Source of the DNA: Odiellus spinosus
Lineage: Eukaryota > Arthropoda > Arachnida > Opiliones > Phalangiidae
Assembly (NCBI GenBank): GCA_963920705.1
Contig: OY987225.1
Span: 4,140,662 to 4,204,661, forward strand
DNA length: 64,000 nucleotides
Direction of reading: 5' to 3'
A program made the translations under genes and the position numbers. The notes under the pieces are model-generated. The model did no database searches. It saw only the letters and a list, made by a program, of their open reading frames with translations, and was not told the DNA's origin. Numbering within the stretch: the stretch's first letter is position 1; each line of letters opens with the position of its first letter. Positions 20,559 through 30,553 of the stretch are shown here, in pieces.

Positions 20559-22174
20559 ATTATATCAAAAATGTCTTTGCGAACAAAGACCAGAAGGACA
20601 TGTTATGGCCTTGAATGTCTGAAGTGACAGATATTATATCAAAAATGTCTTTGCGAACAAAGACCCAGAAGGACATGTTATGGCCTTGAATGTCTGAAGT
20701 GACAGATATTTAATTTTCTTTTAAAACATTAAACTTAAATACAATTAAATTTTCTTTTAAAACATGAAATTTAAATACAATTAGATTTTCTTTTAAAACG
20801 AAATTTAAATATAATCACAATCTGGCACGATTTAGAGTTTCAAATTTCAATACAACTGATTTTATTCACTCGGAAATATTTAAGAAAAACATAACAGACG
20901 ATTTTCTCCCATTGACGCTTAACATTAAATTTCGCTTGATTATTTTTCAGGGATTACGTGTCAAACAAAACGAAACTTTTCGTTCGATAGAAAAATATAC
21001 TTAATTTAGCTTTGGCTTTAGGCATAGACTCAAAGTTCTATGATCTGATCTCATACCTTAGTTGGATAATGTTTTCTATGGATAATGCTTTATTATAACT
21101 CCTCGACTTTAGTCGAGGCAATTCGTTCATGTTAGCTTATGAATGCTTATCAAGGAATTTAAAGGGAAAAAAATTCCCCATATTTTAATTTTTAATCTAG
21201 GTTGCAAACGAACAAACCTAATCCATGGATAATGTTTTATTACAACTCCTCGACTTTAGTCGAGGCAATTCGTTCATGTTAGCTTATGAATGCTTATCAA
21301 GGAATTTAAAGGGAATAAAAATTCCCCATATTTTAATTTTTAATTTGGGTTGCAAACGAACAAACCTAATCCATGGATACTGTTTTTTTATAACTCCTAA
21401 TAACTAATTAGTGGTCCCTTATGGAAATCATCATTTTAATTGTACGGTTTTAATGAAAAGAAAAATGAAAGTATTACAATTTATTTAAAAACCTTATCCG
21501 CTCTAAAATTCGTCGCTTTGAAATTCTCTTCCCTCGCGCGCGCAATATAGCTTTGAAAGTACAAATTGTTATGGTTTGCGTCGTCTGCTAAGTTAGAAAA
21601 GAAGGTGACTTTAAACGGGCTTTAAAAAACACATTTCCCTTTATCATATACCCATTCCAATAAACCGGCGAGTATTTTTAACGATCCGTTCAATTGCGAG
21701 TCGTGGAAATTCGGGTTAAACTAAGAAAACATAAAGTGGACTCGCGTTATACTGAAAAATAACAGTTCAATACACGTTTTCCCTGAAAAATAATCAAGCG
21801 AAATTTAATGTTAAGCGTCAATGGGAGAAAATCGTCTGTTATGTTTTTCTTAAATATTTCCGAGTGAATAAAATCAGTTGTATTGAAATTTGAAACTCTA
21901 AATCGTGCCAGATTGTGATTATATTTAAATTTCGTTTTAAAAGAAAATCTAATTGTATTTAAATTTCATGTTTTAAAAGAAAATTTAATTGTATTTAAGT
22001 TTAATGTTTTAAAAGAAAATTAAATATCTGTCACTTCAGACATTCAAGGCCATAACATGTCCTTCTGGGTCTTTGTTCGCAAAGACATTTTTGATATAAT
22101 ATCTGTCACTTCAGACATTCAAGGCCATAACATGTCCTTCTGGTCTTTGTTCGCAAAGACATTTTTGATATAAT
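20559..22174. repeat. Foldback module B, copy 1 (~450-bp terminal inverted repeats)
   Basis: The left arm (20559 to about 21000) and right arm (about 21770 to 22174) are inverted repeats. Each arm has two copies of a ~75-bp outer unit (TATCAAAAATGTCTTTGCGA and so on) and three TTTTCTTTTAAAAC units. The central part holds two copies of a ~146-bp repeat with the hairpin CCTCGACTTTAGTCGAGG. No coding capacity is visible. Confidence 0.9.
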
Positions 22175-22225
22175 AAGTAATAAGACGCAGGGTACATTTT
22201 GTTGGGTAGCCGCTGACTAAACAAG

Positions 22226-22846
22226 TTTGTGGCAGGTTATTCAACATGTAGACCTCAATTATCATGTCTCCTATCCTACGTGGTAATAGTTGGTTTGTTA
22301 TTCATTAGCGAATTATTAAAGATTGGGTTTAAAGCACATTCCAGTCACGGAACTCAAGTACATGAAAATCAAAGTAGGTAATGGAGAAGTTTAAGTTAGA
22401 TATACGGGTACATTCGCTCCAAAAGTCAAGTGCAAATCACCCATAAGACCTTACATTATATGAGGCTTTTACGCAGGCCTTAAGGTTATGTACAAGTACG
22501 AAGCCCAAACATACGTGTATTAGCTCTCCTCGACACCGAGGTAAAGGAGGTATCACTCCACGGAGAGAAACGCCAGTCGAAGCAGCTAAGAGCCGCTGTC
22601 GAATTACCATCACACTAGTGAATTGGTACGGCGAGCGAAAAGGTAACCAGCTCTTCGATCCCAGCTTTTTCTCTGACGGCCGAAATAATATTTCACGCTT
22701 TTATATATGCGATAAACAAAATAAAAAAAAAACACCTACACATTTTAATAACTGAGGCTAAGCTAAAAAATTAAATCAATCAATTAAAATAGATAAAAAA
22801 CAAGACTACTTCCATATGCGTAGAAGTTGAACTGTATTAGTTTTCC
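22226..22846. other. Unassigned spacer
   Basis: No gene recognised. It contains the flank of the composite element's target and ordinary mixed sequence. Confidence 0.4.
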
Positions 22847-23110
22847 AATCCACCCTGAGTTTGCAGCAAGCCTAAGCCTACAATACCTTTATACCTATGT
22901 TTTTGGACTAAATGGTACATGGAAAATAGCTTAACGCGTGCTGCCAACTCGAGCTGGTATTGAACACACAAATTTCACAAAATTCTTAGACAATTTCTTA
23001 AATATCTTCTAAAATAACATTTAATTTTAATTTAATTTTCAGTGAAATTATTAATTAGACTAAGTTAAGTAATTTAAGAAATTTTAATTATAGTTTAAAT
23101 GAACATTTCG

Positions 23111-23178
23111 TTTCAATTCACTGAAAGATACCACGCCATAAGGCTACAACGCGTTAGTGTAAAAAAAGTGGTATATAA
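23111..23178 (+). promoter_or_regulatory. PSE-like element plus TATA box, copy 1
   Basis: TTCAATTCACTGAAAGATA with CGCCATAAGGC (23112-23144) is followed 28 bases later by TATATAAGG (23172). The copy-2 locus has the same two blocks at the same spacing (50111-50142 and 50171) while the DNA between them differs. This layout resembles snRNA/U6-type promoters (proximal sequence element plus TATA). Confidence 0.45.
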
Positions 23179-23194
23179 GGCGATCGAAAATCAT

Positions 23195-23800
23195 TATTAG
23201 GTATCTGTAACTTAAAGCTGTGAAGAAAGGGGAACCCACCCCCTGTTCAATGTCTGGAGGTAGTTATTACACCAGGCGCTCAGTGTAGCTACGAACGCAA
23301 ATCTGACCCGTAGAGGGGGCGAGTTGATGTGGACCATATTAGTGAGGGATGCCTCGCTAATATGGCCCGCTGAGATCGGAAACTGGAGGTTGGACCTTGG
23401 TGCGTTTGGATGGTCGGAGGTGATTATAACAGTGGGAGACGTCGCATTGTATAATCGCCTTCAACTGTCCAGCATCGAGGTTTGATGTGGATGGTGGAAG
23501 GCGATAATATGCAATGGGAGACGTCCACGGTTGCATAAAATCGCACGACACCTGAAGCTTATCCATGTGGCAGCCTGATTATAGGAATTCCCGTTGAACG
23601 GAATTGAACGATAAGATGGCATGTTTACGTCTTGAGTCCCAAGATTTTTGCTCTACGTGCCAGGTCACGTGATATCCGGTTACACCGGAAATAGTGTACA
23701 CAGGATATCCGCTTACACCGGAAGTGACAGACACACACACACAGACACACAGACACGACGAACGTAAAACCTCCCCGTGAACAAGTTCACTCGGGGAGGT
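23195..23800 (+). ncRNA. Candidate structured non-coding RNA, copy 1
   Basis: Downstream of the TATA box, copy 1 and copy 2 (50195-50779) share hairpins. Hairpin one is CCATATTAGTGAGG/CCTCGCTAATATGG (near 23334-23365). Hairpin two is GGTGATTATA/TATAATCGCC (near 23416-23460). The terminal hairpin is CCTCCCC-GTGAAC/GTTCAC-TC-GGGGAGG (23769-23800), followed by AAAAA. In copy 2 the terminal inner stem is CTGAA/TTCAG, a compensated change. Indels between copies are not multiples of three, so it does not code. I do not recognise the family: it lacks the hallmarks I know for spliceosomal snRNAs, 7SK, SRP, RNase P or MRP. It could instead be part of a dispersed repeat. Confidence 0.45.
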
Positions 23801-23829
23801 AAAAAACCTCGTCTCATCATCAGTCAGGC

Positions 23830-25780
23830 ATCGTGTAGAATAATTTTCATTTTATTTCGTATCGTTAAGAAAGACTTATTAAAGGTTTAAGCTGAAAAAA
23901 ATCGTCTACTACACTAAAACGTCGAATTCCTCACTTTTAAATCATTTTCTTTTTTATCAACTAAACACTTCTTTCTTACGAGAAATTGGCATTTTTTAAC
24001 ATAAAAGAACATATATTTCTTGAAAAGTAAAACGTCTTATTAATCAGAATTGCTTGACACCGGGATACGTACTCTTTAGACTAACTGCTTTCTACTAAAT
24101 ATTTAGAAACCTTTTTGCGCTCTCGTCTGACCGATTCTTTCGGCGCGCGTTTCCTTTTTTCTACGTTCGTAGATACGGTAGTCTTTTTATTATCGTTCCC
24201 TTCAGATACCGTTTTGGAAATTAAAGGTTCGTCAGTCGGTTCGAGAAACAAGAGATTTGACGTTTTCAAATTAATAATGATAGAATTTATATAGGATACG
24301 TATTCGTAACAAGTGGGGTTATGAATTTCTTCGACGAAAAAATTCAACGTAATGTTTTAAAGCTAAATCTAGTGTAGTCATTCAAAAGGCTATCTGGATT
24401 TTTTAGACAGGCGTTAATCTTGGTCGCAAAATGATTAAATTTCTCATAATTTTAAGTTTAGGTTTTTGAGAAGTTATTGTCGATTTCGGGTTATCTTTCA
24501 ATAGAGAAACTTTTTTAAATACGGTAAAAAACTAGGTAAATGTTTTCTATACTGGAAATCGGGGGCCAAACTGCTAATCTCGATTACGGAATTATGGTTA
24601 TTTTTCATTTCTATAGTTTTAAGGTATTTTCGGAATCGACTACTACGTTCTCGTAATGACGTCGCCGTACTAACGATCACTGGCATGGATACCCCCTTTG
24701 GAGGGGTCAAAATAAACGCAAGAGGTCTATTGATATAGAACATTACTTCCTAAATTTTCAATTTGCGCCTATAATTAATATATAACAATAATGGGCGTGC
24801 TTCACGGGGTGGTAGTACCACGACGAAAATGCCCCCTCGGTTTCGGGCACGACCACGACCATTTTCAACGTCTTCCACCTCTTGATATCCTACATAAATT
24901 CAATTTAGAAGCAGGATAACTATCCCTTATGTGTAAAACGCAGCAGGATGGCAGAGGTGTCCGGTTTCCAATGCCTAACCTGCCATATAGCCATAGGCAA
25001 AGGTTGGAATAGCCCTGGTATCTCATATTAAAATTGGCTATGTCAAGCTATTCTACATCATTATATATCTCGTGCCGAATTCTCATAACCAATACTAGAA
25101 CTGCTTGCTCTAGGCACAATAATTCAAAAATTGGCCGATGCCCAATACACCGCTCTCTGTACCCGCATCAGACGTTCTCGGTGGCTGTTCGCATTTTGGG
25201 CACAGTGCCCAAATACACACCAATTAATGTCCAGATAAGGCTCTCCATCGCCATTAGTTTTTCCCATCGAGGCCATCGCGGGGGTTGTCTCTAGAGGATT
25301 GGCGTCAGACTTGGAGGAGGAAGGTGTAAAGGGGCTCGTCTTGTGCTTGATAGTGGTAGGGACTTGAAAATCTTCAAACACTTTTTCTAACTCCTTTTCT
25401 ACTTCTTTTTCAATCACTTTGGAATAAAAATATTTTCATTGTTACAGTTATAACCACTACTGGTAACAAAATTGTAACCATAACAATTTAATTTGAATGT
25501 ACATTCTTCCAAGAGGCCGTCCTGCTCAATTACCCGCGGGACCACCACAAAGGTAAATGTTTTTAAATCTTTAAAGTCCATTTTGTCAATGTGGTCCTAA
25601 ATAACAATACAATTTTCCCTTTAAATAGGGTAAACGTTTGGGCTTTACGCGTATTAGCCTCGTTCACACTACAGACAATTCTAAGTTCCCCGAGAAACAT
25701 TTTCAATTACAGTTATAATTTTTAAATTAACTTTAACTTCGCTAAATAGTGAAAAGAGAGGCCCACTTTAGTTTATTCCT
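23830..25780. other. Region with small ORFs of unknown origin, possibly viral
   Basis: Minus-strand ORFs of 88 codons (24081-24347, basic tail KRKRAPKESVRRERKK), 81 codons (24498-24743) and 97 codons (25124-25417, Ser/Pro-rich) are present, as is a short plus-strand ORF from 25497 (MYILPRGRPAQLPAGPPQR) ending at a splice-donor-like AAAGGTAAAT. None matches a family I know. Their position next to the viral promoter and LITAF-like gene makes decayed viral genes possible. Confidence 0.3.
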
Positions 25781-26346
25781 ATACAAAGAGCAAGGGGAAA
25801 ACACTTATCTTTCCACCCCCTCTCCAAAACAACCAATGACGTCATCAAATCAACAAATTAGCATAATCTCCGCCCCTAAAAACCACAAATGACATCATCC
25901 GTCAACAAATTTGCGTCATCTCCGCCCCCAAAGGCTACAAATTTGTCTAATTAGCCCCGCCCTCAAAATAAACAAACAGCGCATCCGTCAATAAATTTGT
26001 CTAATTAGCCGCGCCCTCAAAATAAACAAACAGCGCATCCGTCAATAAACAGCTCATCCGTCAAAAAAAAATTGCCTAATTAGCCCCTGCCCCTCCCGGA
26101 CCTTCCAGCCATGCCCTGTATGACCCCTGACCGAAAAAACCATTTTCAAGGACTGACATAAATTTTTCTTTTTCCGTCCCTGCTCCTTTATTTTTTATTT
26201 TTCCATCCCTGCTCCGTTGTTTTTCTGCATGACTCCGGATATAAAAGGGGGATTCTGTAGCCAAAAAGACTGGGGGCCAATGACTCATTCACTTGCTAGG
26301 GGATGAAAATATCATATAAAAGAGTCGACTCTAAAGGTAGTTTAAA
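25780..26346 (+). promoter_or_regulatory. Repeat-rich promoter region of the viral element
   Basis: The block holds a perfect CRE-type palindrome TGACGTCA (near 25837) and repeated GC boxes (CCGCCCC, CCGCCCTC). A ~57-bp direct repeat (CAATAAATTTGTCTAATTAG and AAACAAACAGCGCATCCGTC) spans about 25920-26040. Two TATA boxes follow: TATAAAAGG near 26240 and TATAAAAGAG near 26315, the second about 30 bases before the ATG at 26347. Tandem GC-rich enhancer repeats with TATA boxes are typical of DNA virus early promoters. The assignment is inference from layout. Confidence 0.55.
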
Positions 26347-26676
26347 ATGGATTTACGAGTAACGGAAGAAAGTGCTAGCGTTCAATTACAGAAATGTCAA
26401 TGCTGTGTCCGGAAGCGATGGTTCTTTCACGTTTCTTACACTCTTCGCCATTGTAAATACTGGCTTAGAGTCCTCTTGACTCCGATCACGGTCCCCATTG
26501 GTCTTATTCGTTCAATTATTACTCAAAATTCCCTATTCGTTCTGGCACCATGGTACAATATTCTTGGGCTAATCTTTATTTTACCGTATTATTGGGAGAT
26601 CTACGACTTGAAACCTTTAAACCATATATGCCACTGGTGCGATGGCTTAATTCCTCTCAAAAGGGAGGATAAATAA
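26347..26676 (+). CDS. LITAF-like zinc/membrane protein of viral element
   Basis: The ORF is intact, 109 residues, with an ATG just downstream of a TATA box. A CxxC knuckle (KCQCC, about residues 17-21) is followed by a long hydrophobic stretch (about 45-85) and a closing HxCxxC (HICHWC). This is the order seen in LITAF domains, where two zinc half-sites flank a membrane-embedded helix. LITAF proteins act on endosomal membranes, and copies have been picked up by several DNA viruses. The hydrophobic part is longer than usual and overall identity to the family is uncertain. The downstream gene starts about 50 bases later on the same strand. Confidence 0.5.
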   Translation: MDLRVTEESASVQLQKCQCCVRKRWFFHVSYTLRHCKYWLRVLLTPITVPIGLIRSIITQNSLFVLAPWYNILGLIFILPYYWEIYDLKPLNHICHWCDGLIPLKREDK

Positions 26677-26727
26677 GTTTGACCAGCCAGTTTCATCTTC
26701 ATTGTTATTCTTCAACTCTGCTTGACG

Positions 26728-27456
26728 ATGCTCGTTCCCATCTACGACTCGTTCTACTTGACTCTCCCGAGTAACGCCTCCATGACTCAATACCTGAAAA
26801 ACACAAAAACCAGTTACACGACGTAATTACCTACGTCATTTGATTTATTAGAAGGACATTGGGAAGTCGGTTTATCGGGCATTAGTATGCCTTCGAAATG
26901 AGATAATATTACCGACTTCTTCGATACTTTCGTCGTTAGAATGGTTGATTTAGATTTAAAATACGAAACGGGTCTGGGAACCGTAAACGATAAAAGTACA
27001 ATAATTAAAGATACGAATGAAAGTATTTATCATAAAATTATTAATCAGATGCAGGCGTCTTTTACTCAACAACAAGTAAAAGACAAGTAAAAGTTAGAAT
27101 TTCAAATCGGTATCGTCAACGGTCAGGAACGTTTTCTTATTGAATTTAAAGATCCCAACGGTGAAACCTTCGTTAAATTTCCCAGAATGTATTGCGATTT
27201 ATTGGGTTTAGAAGCGCGGGATTGTGAAAAATGGATAACGGGGACAACCATTGTTGGAACACGAGCTTTAGACCAGAACAGGATCAAACTCGACACCTCC
27301 AAATATCCCCCTTTTTACGTTCGGCAGATGGTCAAAAGAGACAAGACCATAAAATTAACGGGTAACGAACGAGTCGAAAATCTTTTATATCAAACTAAAA
27401 CTTATCAACTACCGCACGGAACGTACGAAACTATAGAGAAGGTGTTAAAGGGCTGA
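26728..27456 (+). pseudogene. Uncharacterised viral-element protein with in-frame stops
   Basis: From the ATG at 26728 one frame runs to 27456, interrupted by stops (TAA 26824, TGA 26899 and a further TAA near 27088) but by no frameshift. The N-terminal part (FYLTLPSNASM, then EGHWEVGLSGI) has the signature of a protein family I associate with adintovirus/Polinton-like elements in invertebrate genomes; its function is not known to me. The 3' end (LPHGTYETIEKVLKG) stops short of the family's usual length, so the gene is truncated as well as nonsense-mutated. Stops without indels suggest slow point-mutation decay. Confidence 0.6.
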
Positions 27457-27743
27457 CCGGAATCCCGCGAATAAATCCGATAAACCACATGAAAAGCTAG
27501 ACTAACTGAAACAGATAGTTCAACTATAATCTCGTCTAGACATAAGTTTTTTAACATCTCAATAGACACAATTTTTTCTATTAAATGTTGGAATCTCACA
27601 CCATACTTTTCACGGTTATGTTCAATCTCAATGAGACACAGCGTATCTAATCGCGGCACTTTAAATTTTTGATTGTCTTTAACATATTCTATATCCCCAC
27701 AGTTATACGTCCAAGAAAAGGAAGTAAATTTATCCCCTGACAT
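27405..27743 (-). CDS. Unrecognised 112-codon ORF in viral region
   Basis: It overlaps the end of the preceding gene tail to tail. It begins MSGDKFTSFSWTYNCGD (start codon at 27741-27743) and its last ~15 codons are antisense to the upstream gene. No motif is recognised. It may be a viral gene with a read-through C-terminus, or chance. Confidence 0.3.
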   Translation of the reverse strand: MSGDKFTSFSWTYNCGDIEYVKDNQKFKVPRLDTLCLIEIEHNREKYGVRFQHLIEKIVSIEMLKNLCLDEIIVELSVSVSLAFHVVYRIYSRDSGQPFNTFSIVSYVPCGS

Positions 27744-27749
27744 TTGTGA

Positions 27750-28000
27750 AAGAGATATAAGGTTAGATATGGGATTCGGAAAGGGATGAAAGGATTAACA
27801 AGTTAAAGCAAAGAAAGGACAGGCTGATGGAAAGGTCAAAGTAAGTGAGGAAGGAAAGGTTAATGTTAGTGAGGATTAACAAATTAAAATAAGAGCGGAA
27901 AGGAAAGGATAACGTTAGAGAAGACTAGGAAGTTAATCTAACAGAGGGAAGGAAAGGTTGTTACCATATGACTAAGCAAGAGGATAGTTAACTTTATTCT
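27750..28000. repeat. Degenerate purine-rich repeat
   Basis: Imperfect copies of roughly GGAAAGGTTAACGTTAGTGAGGATTAACAA, about 40-50 bp apart. No coding potential. Confidence 0.5.
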
Positions 28001-28056
28001 CCCTTTCAAAAACGACACAAGCCTTTTTATACCTCAGTTCCGACGGTGAAAAAACC

Positions 28057-28261
28057 TTACAATTGACGCATGTGTAATTTACCGGCAAATACTCTAATGG
28101 TGGATATGACATTTTCTTTCTGGAAATAAACTGCCTCTTTGAAGACATAACACGTAGGGGTCAAACAATAACGTACAATTCCGTCATTAACGCTTAAACA
28201 CAGGGTTACTTGATCACACGACGGACACAGCACCACTTCATTCCTTTTTATGATTTTTTTC
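28057..28261 (-). CDS. Zinc-ribbon-like fragment in viral region
   Basis: On the minus strand an open frame ends at 28057 and reads through VVLCPSCDQVTLCLSVNDG and then YCLTPTC, giving paired cysteines (CPSC and CLTPTC) about 20 residues apart. No in-frame ATG was found, so it is either a 5'-truncated gene or an exon. Zinc ribbons are common in viral transcription factors, but that role is only a guess. Confidence 0.3.
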
Positions 28262-28939
28262 CATGATAATTTCGCCTTAGATGAAAATCTATAACAAAAT
28301 CAATATATATGTCAAGGTTTTTCTTTATATTTAACATGTAATCTAACTATAATTAAAATATTTAAAGAGCGTTTCAAAACTCATTCTATTCGGCGAAAAG
28401 AGTATATTCAACTCAATTATTTTAAAACTAAGCGAACATGTGCCGTCAAGAGAATCCCGAACAAATGTAATCATTTCTGATTTGTATTTAACTTTTATCC
28501 GAATTAAATTAAGTAAATTTCTAGATTTGGCTTTGAGCATGACTGGGAAGGAGTATTGGCTGCTCAGCAGCAGGACCTTCTAGAGCAGAAGATAGAGGAG
28601 GCTATTCAGGCCGAAATTGAAAATGAAAATGCGACGTAAATAGCATAAACCGGATTTTAAAGGGCAACTATTACATTTTTTTGGTTGGCAGGCGCCGCGG
28701 AAGACTCAGATGATAGTACAATACCGCTAGAAAGGGAGGAGGCAGGCGAGAGGGAAAAGAATTTTGATGAGCAAAACTCCCTGGATAATATCAGGTATTT
28801 ATTTTCTTTTTTATGGGTTTTTAATTGGAGGAGTATAAGCTGTAATGACGGGGTTTGACAGGATATAATCCGCGTAATGTATCGAAGACTCCCTTGTACA
28901 TTTAGCTTTCCCTATTCTATGCATGGAACATGGGTTTAA

Positions 28940-30553
28940 GGCAAATTCCAGTTTTGGGCTTCGGAAAGGGATGAAAGGATTAACGAACTTCCAGATGAGA
29001 TTATTCATGGTATTCAGTCAAATAGAAATTCAGGAACTTTCACCTCTGAAGAAATCGAAAACCTACTTACGAAACTTGCTACGTATGTCCATAAAGTACA
29101 GGTCCGAAGCTTTGAAAACCTTGTCACAAGCAGCCATGATTGTAAAGTGCTTACCTCTCTATCACAAGAGCAGTTCCTTGAAGCGCATTCGGAAATTGAG
29201 GGACACATTGGTGCTATCCGAGTTTGTTCTACGAAGACCGCCTTAGCACTGTTACTTGTAAAACTGAGAATTGGTGTTTCCAACAAGGTGCTATCTGTAA
29301 TATTTCAAATACAAGAACAAACAGTAATGAACATAACGAAAATGGTCATCGCCGCCTTGTCAGAAAGATTCGTGCCTCATCATTTTGGTCTCAACCACAA
29401 GTCACGTGAAGAGTTAATAGCCAACCATCAGTCAGCTGCTGCGGTAAGATTTTTTGCTAACAATAAACCAGATTGCCTCATTACTATTGTCGACGGAACC
29501 TACATAAAAGTTGGAAGATCGAAGGATTATACTGTCCTTCACAAATCTTTTTGCGTTCACAAAGGACAGCATATTTTCAAACCAATGGTCCTCGCCACTA
29601 CTACGGGTTATATTGTTGACATTATCGGTCCATACTTTGCCAACGGTCGCAATAACGACGCTCGTATTTTAAATCACGCTGTAAAAACCAGAAATGATCT
29701 CAAGTCTTTCTTTAAAGTAGATGACGTAGTTTTAGCAGATCGAGGATTTCGTGATTCTAATAGTATGCTTTCCGAACTTGGGGTGGAGCTACAAATGCCT
29801 TCATTTTTGTCAAAAGGAGAAGAGCAAGTAAGCACAGAGGAAGTAAATCGTTCGCGGAAAGTGACGTATCTAAGATGGCCTGTTGAAGTAAGGAATGGGC
29901 ATTTGCAGTATATGTTTAGCTTTTTCAAAAACCGTATACATGTCCACATGATACCCTACGTAACGGAACTGCTTCACATAGCCGCTTCCCTCATTAACGC
30001 TTTTCATCCAGAACTGCACCACAGTGGTAATTGGGAGGAGTCTGTACGTAAAATGGTAGCTTCACAGGCCATCGAACACCCGCTTAAACAAGTTCTCGAA
30101 CGCGGACTTCTACGTAAACCCTCGCAATGGAAGAAACTTGACGAGATTGGATTAGAAGACTTCCCGGTACTTAGTGACGAAGAAGTAAGAGACATTGTAA
30201 TGAGCGACTTTAAAGCAAAGCGCGCGGAGTCTTACGTCGCTTTGACGATTGAAAAGTCCGGCTCTTTCAACGTTGAAGTTTGCCAAGTGGAAAAAGACCT
30301 AATTCGTGTTCGCGTAGGGAGTCAGTTCTCAGCCTCAGCCACGCATCAAGCTTTGATTCGATACGTTCCTAATGGTATCGGGATTGATTCAGTTACTTCG
30401 TGGTATTGCAACTGTAAAGATGGGAACTTGACCATCGGAACTTGTGCTCACGTTAGCAGCCTTATTTGGTACCTGGGCTATAAACGACACGAAGATAGCG
30501 GTAGCTGGTATCAATCTAAATTGCGTGCAGTGTGCGACGATCAGGGAAACTAG
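28940..30553 (+). CDS. ISL2EU-type DDE transposase with C-terminal SWIM zinc finger
   Basis: The frame is open from 28940 (no ATG; probably an internal exon after a splice acceptor near 28951). An HTH_Tnp_4 region comes first (LLVKLRIGVSNKVLSVIF). The DDE_Tnp_4 catalytic domain follows: first Asp in TIVDGTYIKVG, GPYFANGRNNDARIL, and second Asp in VVLADRGFRDS. The C-terminus carries a SWIM finger, WYCNCKDGNLTIGTCAHVSSL (CxC...CxH). This combination is what I know from ISL2EU (IS4EU) elements in invertebrates. The protein ends abruptly at VCDDQGN, where gypsy pol sequence begins, so its tail is missing. Exon-like pieces upstream (28560-28636, 28691-28794) have phases that do not fit cleanly. 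Confidence 0.8.
   Translation, partial: GKFQFWASERDERINELPDEIIHGIQSNRNSGTFTSEEIENLLTKLATYVHKVQVRSFENLVTSSHDCKVLTSLSQEQFLEAHSEIEGHIGAIRVCSTKTALALLLVKLRIGVSNKVLSVIFQIQEQTVMNITKMVIAALSERFVPHHFGLNHKSREELIANHQSAAAVRFFANNKPDCLITIVDGTYIKVGRSKDYTVLHKSFCVHKGQHIFKPMVLATTTGYIVDIIGPYFANGRNNDARILNHAVKTRNDLKSFFKVDDVVLADRGFRDSNSMLSELGVELQMPSFLSKGEEQVSTEEVNRSRKVTYLRWPVEVRNGHLQYMFSFFKNRIHVHMIPYVTELLHIAASLINAFHPELHHSGNWEESVRKMVASQAIEHPLKQVLERGLLRKPSQWKKLDEIGLEDFPVLSDEEVRDIVMSDFKAKRAESYVALTIEKSGSFNVEVCQVEKDLIRVRVGSQFSASATHQALIRYVPNGIGIDSVTSWYCNCKDGNLTIGTCAHVSSLIWYLGYKRHEDSGSWYQSKLRAVCDDQGN

Larger units (their letters stand above)
17616..22174. mobile_element. 4.56-kb composite non-coding element (foldback A, satellite, foldback B)
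   Basis: The borders are given by the split target repeats at 17563-17615 and 22175-22225. Inside are: module A (inverted repeat around a palindrome, 17640-18480); about 19 copies of a ~100-bp satellite (18490-20500); and module B (long terminal inverted repeats, 20559-22174). No ORF of any length is convincing. The A-to-B order is kept in a shortened inverted relative at 47058-49373, which argues that A and B are one mobile unit. The mechanism is unknown. It could be a non-autonomous foldback DNA transposon; two nested foldbacks are the alternative. Confidence 0.7.

Noticed and set aside
23357..23566. Minus-strand ORFs in the ncRNA-like loci (also 50344-50571)
   Set aside because: The two loci share sequence, but indels between them shift the frame, so the reading frames are not conserved.
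23700..23760. CA/GACA run as a separate regulatory repeat
   Set aside because: A short ACACACAGACAC microsatellite present in both ncRNA-like loci; no separate function can be argued.
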